Of a stretch of DNA of 64,000 nucleotides, positions 59,263-64,000 are shown piece after piece (position 1 is the first letter of the stretch; the number at the start of each line of letters is the position of its first letter). The translations under genes were made by a program, and so were the position numbers. The DNA is from Protonemura montana. Taxonomy: Eukaryota > Arthropoda > Insecta > Plecoptera > Nemouridae. Location of the stretch: assembly GCA_947568835.1 (NCBI GenBank), contig OX387603.1, forward strand, positions 25,940,651 to 26,004,650, read 5' to 3'. The notes below the pieces were generated by a model. That model was not told the DNA's origin. It did no database searches and saw only the letters and a program-made list of their open reading frames with translations.

Positions 59263-62200
59263 CCGCGTTCCAGAAGTTTACGAGACAGTCCGGAATAAGA
59301 GTTGCAATGTCCGTGTTTCCTGCACAAAGTCTGGCAGAGTTTCACCGCCGCCGACGACGACGACCTGCAGCTGCGGCAAGTGCATCGCCTCCGCACATGA
59401 GCGTTATTGCCGGGCTAAGTGCGCCGGCCAGTGGGATGCCAAAACGCGTTCCTCGAATTCGGTAATGGAAGCTGCCACTTCTCAGACTCGACTCTGCCAA
59501 ACGGATCTTGTATCCACTACATGACTCGCTCTTGTATCTACTTTATGATCTGTTTACTGCGAGGATTTCTCTTGAAATTAGTGCAATTACTTAATTATCC
59601 TGGCCACATAAAAATTATGTCTGTACCAAGATATAACCGATGGTCGTTCATCCAATTGCCTCTGGACTATTAGAAACATGTTATAGTTGGCGAAATCACC
59701 CAATTTAGCCGTGATAAACATCGGCTGCAAAGTGCGGTTAATGGCAGATTCGAGGGGATGTCTAAATCTGAAGCTAATAGCCGTGAAGGCCTCGCTAAGA
59801 TTCGGGAAATGTCCGCTCAAAACGGGCGGTTAGTCTGGCAGCCATGGAAACGAATGGCAGTCGCCTGGAAGCAGGACGTAATAATAATGATAAAACATTA
59901 ATTGCCACTGCACTCGATAAACCGGTTGATTAAAGTGGATAAATAATAAAAACGTACACAAATACATGGATTTGACTCGTAAAGAATCGTCTCTTCGGCA
60001 ACGTGGAGCCACTCGGCTTTAGTATGGCGCCCGTGCAATTGACTTTATCGCGTTGTGGGCATGGTAAAACGCCCTCCCCCCCACCTCCACCCCTAAAATG
60101 ATAGGCCCGTCATCCGGCTGTCTTCCTACCCGCTCTACGGCGCCGTGCCGAGGTCCAGCCTGTCCGGGTATCTGCATTTGCCAACGCCAAGGATTATTTA
60201 TTCGTCCAGGGACTTCACTCTGAGGATTATATTTAATAAATTATGACAATTCTGCGGGTTGATGCTGAAAATTGAGCCAGCATGATGGTTCCTGCGGGAG
60301 CAACGAGCGAACTAAGGGATTGGAGGATAACCTTATCAGAGTGATAATGATGATAGATGATGCCAATCGATTTTATGAAGATGAAAAGCGGGCACCATGA
60401 AATGGCGTACACGAAATTGGGGAAATGATGAGTTGGCTGGACTAGACAGAGATTTAGGGCAATTCGGGGGACGTTAGTTTCTGTGATATTGTCATACACT
60501 GGCGTGCACTATCGTTTGACGTGTACTGAATTTTCAGGGCAGTAAACACATTGAACGACGCGATGTGTTCGCTGGTCGGGGCCGTGAAACGCGCGTTTGT
60601 TTCGTTTTTAGTAAATCAATTAGACAAACAGACGGAATTGCCGGCCACGCGAAATGAGAAAACACTGTTTTTTGTGACAAAAAAAAGACAGACGATATGC
60701 CGGTCTTTGACATTAAGCACTCGCCCGTTCGTCGTCGTCGTCGACCCCCGGGGACATGGCAGCTCGCCGTCGTGCTGTTTTCTTTCGCCGAGTCCCAGGA
60801 AAACATGCCACACAGTTCCCGAGCGCTTTCCTCTCCGTCGCACGCTTTCCACGACGCAATAATTAGTATCCACTTGACAAGAGAAAAGCTGCCTCCGGCC
60901 AATCACCGCGTTTCCCGGCTAAACAAAGTCTCGCCGCCAGGTTCGCGCCAGCTGGCACCGCAGAAAAACTTCTCTGAAATCATCACATGATATTTTATAT
61001 TTCCTAACAAATTATGATTCTACTTTTTTTCCCTGTAATAAATGGTTTTGATGAAGGCAGTCAGTGCATGTTCTTTGCTTATATTTCGCTGCGTGTTTCT
61101 CCCGGGGGAAGGCAAACTTTCCACATAAAAGTCTTCGAGTGTCGTATAGTTTTGTTGCAATTTGTACTCATGACAGATACCAACTGCTGCGCGAGTTTTC
61201 GCGAATAAAGCGAATAAATTTGCCCCCCGTTCGCGCAATGGTGGATGCAAAACTTGCACCGTATTGTCTACCAAACTATAGCCAAGTAGATAACGGCCCG
61301 AGTGGCCCTCGCGCAGAACGCGTCGCTCACTCGGAAAAGACGCGGCGACACAAACGAAATAGGTAATAAGCTCTGACGAAATTACCGAGCGCAATAATAA
61401 TCACGTTTGTCAATTCCAGCCGGCGCTCAAGTTTCTAGTTAGAAAGAGTGCACCTATAGTTACAGAGAGAGAGTTAATTATAGCCCTTGTTTCCGTCGCC
61501 TGCAAAAACCTAGTCGTGTTCACTTTGAATTATCAGCCAGCTGCTTCAAATGCAGCAAAAAAGCGGGCGAAATATTTGATGCATATTTATCCAAACACAC
61601 ATAAAATCATTGTTCCATTTTAGTGTATGTAGCATGCATTTGGGACACCCGACATGCAGGCAATGTTCGGGCACGAGATTCAAACGTTCACACCCTATAC
61701 CAGCTCGATGCCGTTCACTTTTTCCCTCCCCTCCCAAACCGCTAACCCATGACACGAGGAAATGAGTCAGTGGGTCAAACCAGCAACTGTATCTCCCATC
61801 CTTGGAAAATCTGAGCGCTCCCAGAAGCGTCCTCAAGCTGGCGCAGTATCGTCCTGATATAACGGTTGAAAGCGTTGAAGCACCGCAGTATAGGGTTGCA
61901 CTGCATGCACTGGAATGATAATCGCTCAACGCGCAGCGAAACAGGGCGCTGCGCTTTGGACACGGCGGAAGCTCGTTCCTGTTATTTAATGCCGAAGCCT
62001 CTGGCGAGCAATTCCTGGCGTTCGTGCCCCCGTTTCAGTCTGCAGTGCATTCTTCGGTCAATTTGGTAAAACTGAACACTGTGTGACTCAACCTTTGCCG
62101 ACCAATGGCCACCGCTATGTTGGGCAACGAAGTCAGAAAAGATAAAATAAGAACGTATACGATTCAGTTATTTTGTATGTTTTTCAATAGAAACCATTGC

Positions 62201-64000
62201 AAAAAGTTCTAAAAACGAGGATAGAAAATTGTTTCCCCCTTTGTTCTATAGCAAATCAACTCAAATGCAATTAATGGAACTTTGGAAACTTTTCACCGAT
62301 TAAAAACTTCGACATTTTCCAAATATATTTCCAAAATTCCGTTCGTTGTAGCCGGAGGCATCGTACAACTATTTCATTAAACTTTCAGATATCAAACAAT
62401 CTTTTCTAGTTTCAAAGTTCGGTCCGAGAGTTTGAAATGTCCCCGAGGTCAGCGCTGCGGATAATTTAAAAGACATCGCTTCTGTTTCGTAACGAATTCA
62501 AATCTGTTTGTAGCCAGTTACAAGCGAGTCCCTCCCGAGGGACGCGTGGGACTCTTCGAGTTGGCAACGGATCACGAGAGTGAAAGCCCAGCGACAAGAA
62601 TGAAACCTCTCAGTTCGTCTCCCTATGAGCACGTCTCGGCTCCCTGAAAGTGATCGCCCGCGGGGCTCTACGCCGACGCCGCCTAATGGACGCCCGCCCG
62701 ACGCCAACGCCGACGCCGATCTCGTTTGTTTCCTGCCCTCGCAACACGCTCTCGCACCTCCTCAAATATTTATGCCACGCGACATAAGGAGCACTACACG
62801 GCATCCGCCAAGATAATGCGACGCCCTCCGACGCGACGCCGTCTTTTTCCATCAGCGCACGCACAGATTCGACGCCTCGGCCGGCGTCTCGACGCGGTGT
62901 GATAGCATCATGCCGGCCGCCCGGTCCACGGGGAAGGCGAATTGTGTAGAGATTGGCACTCCGAGCAGCGAAGGAGGGTAAAAAAAACACAGGGAATATA
63001 AATTGGCAATCGGGTGTGTATACCTATATGCGACGTCACGTGACGTCTGCAGACGACATGTTCATGGCTCGAACCAGGGAGTGTATACAACACAATATGC
63101 AGATTTATTCTTTCACGAAAAAATTGCAAGTCACTTTACCTTGTTTTATTTCGCGTCTTGAGATGGGGAAACATAAAGTAAAGGCGCCACCTTTGTGTAT
63201 GTGTGTTTGTGTTTGTGAACATGTCAAAATGACATGACTTTTATACATAATATATGACAGCGTGGGCGAAGTGCCTTTAATAAAACCCTCTAAAATCTAA
63301 ATAAAGCGAGGCAGTGCGGGCAATATTTCAGCGAGTGGCACGAATTAATGAAGCCGGCCCGGCGCGGTAATTTCGGCACCGATCGGTCTTTCCATGCTGC
63401 AATTTGTCGACCCCCTCCCCCCCCCCCCCCCCCCAATGCCGCTACGTCGAGGGCATCAATAAGTCCGTGGCGCGTTTGTATCGCGAGACTGCGCCATCCA
63501 TCTCGCCACTAATTAATGTTTGGTGGACTGCACGGGATCGGGGTAGGGGACTCTGCGATTTTCGCCGGCACGAGCAACTTTTTAATATGTTGTTCGTTAT
63601 TTGCCCGCCATCTGACGCCCCCCGGTCTGGACGCGCGGTCCTTCAGAAGCCACTCTCGCCACATCGGGACGAAACTTTTAATAGCTCGCCTCGTGCCGCC
63701 GCCCGATTTCGGCCATTATTGTCTGGCAGTTCTGGGTGGCACCGCCAGGCGCGCACGCGGCGCAACATGGCGTCCCAGGAGAGGGCGCTTCGTTAGGAAG
63801 AAACTGCGCCCCGGCTGTCTGCCAGTAATTACAGTTTCCCTGCTCGAGCTCGAAGGCCGAGGTCGGGGGGGGGGTGTGGGGGGGAACGGGGGAAATCGGA
63901 AGCTCTTTTGTCGGTTGTCGATTGCCGAGCGAGCGGCGTCGAAGTAGGTACGCAAAGAGAAATTAAAATTAACTCGGGTTCCGGAGACTATTCACAAGTA

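Larger units (their letters stand above)
47675..64000. other. Long gene-free stretch to the window end
   Basis: No gene is supported in 16 kb. Homopolymers: G at 50757-50771; C at 53185-53207, 53739-53755 and 63417-63434. There is a GT/GCGT-rich run at 54193-54222, TCGAA units at 56826-56853 and a CTG repeat at 59241-59262. The longer open frames (51820-52365 minus; 59009-59524 plus) lack recognisable domains and overlap equally long frames on the other strand. TAATTA-type cores are frequent in AT-rich patches. Confidence 0.35.

Noticed and set aside
59009-59524. A cysteine-rich 171-codon frame on the plus strand
   Set aside because: The cysteines come largely from a CTG repeat; the rest resembles no known family.

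Overview
The window looks like nuclear DNA of an arthropod, probably a hexapod or crustacean; I cannot resolve it further. The evidence is one intron-containing secreted serpin gene with GT-AG introns and an AATAAA signal, many SINE and DNA-transposon remnants, a 200-N scaffold gap, and long non-coding DNA. Base composition is mixed and CpG-rich, with many G or C homopolymers. Nothing prokaryotic, viral or CRISPR-like is supported.

Layout. Positions 1-2650 hold old repeats: tRNA-like modules on the minus strand and two neighbouring copies of a fold-back MITE. The only gene I can build with confidence is the serpin at 3778-6234 (+): three coding exons, 563 aa, signal peptide, inhibitory hinge, and a roughly 100-residue Ser/Thr/Pro-rich insertion before the hinge. 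Its introns carry a hairpin fold-back element and a 43-base G tract. Positions 6.5-17.5 kb are mostly featureless, with a Penelope-like signature near 11.85 kb, an old SINE fragment at 12.8 kb and the assembly gap at 15554-15753.

Positions 17.5-33 kb are dominated by a SINE family whose head derives from 5S rRNA. At least six copies are complete or nearly so and several are fragments, on both strands. In two places the 5S-derived promoter region has multiplied in tandem with an exact 91-bp period: three modules at 17.6-17.9 kb, and a nine-module cluster at 29.8-31.1 kb. Between two SINE copies lies a 49-bp minisatellite of 17 units in perfect register (18938-19786).

Positions 33-45.8 kb and 47.7-64 kb are long gene-free stretches with homopolymers, short microsatellites and AT-rich islands containing homeodomain- and GATA-like motifs. 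They could be regulatory DNA near a gene outside the window, but that is inference. Between them sits an AT-rich Tc1/pogo-type transposon (45816-47672) with TA target duplications and a PHD-finger remnant. A second element with its own inverted ends is nested inside it and carries a Psq-type helix-turn-helix fragment.

The most interesting items are the 5S-derived SINE family with its recursive promoter duplications, the serpin with its large insertion and a glycosylation sequon in the reactive loop, and the nested transposon pair.
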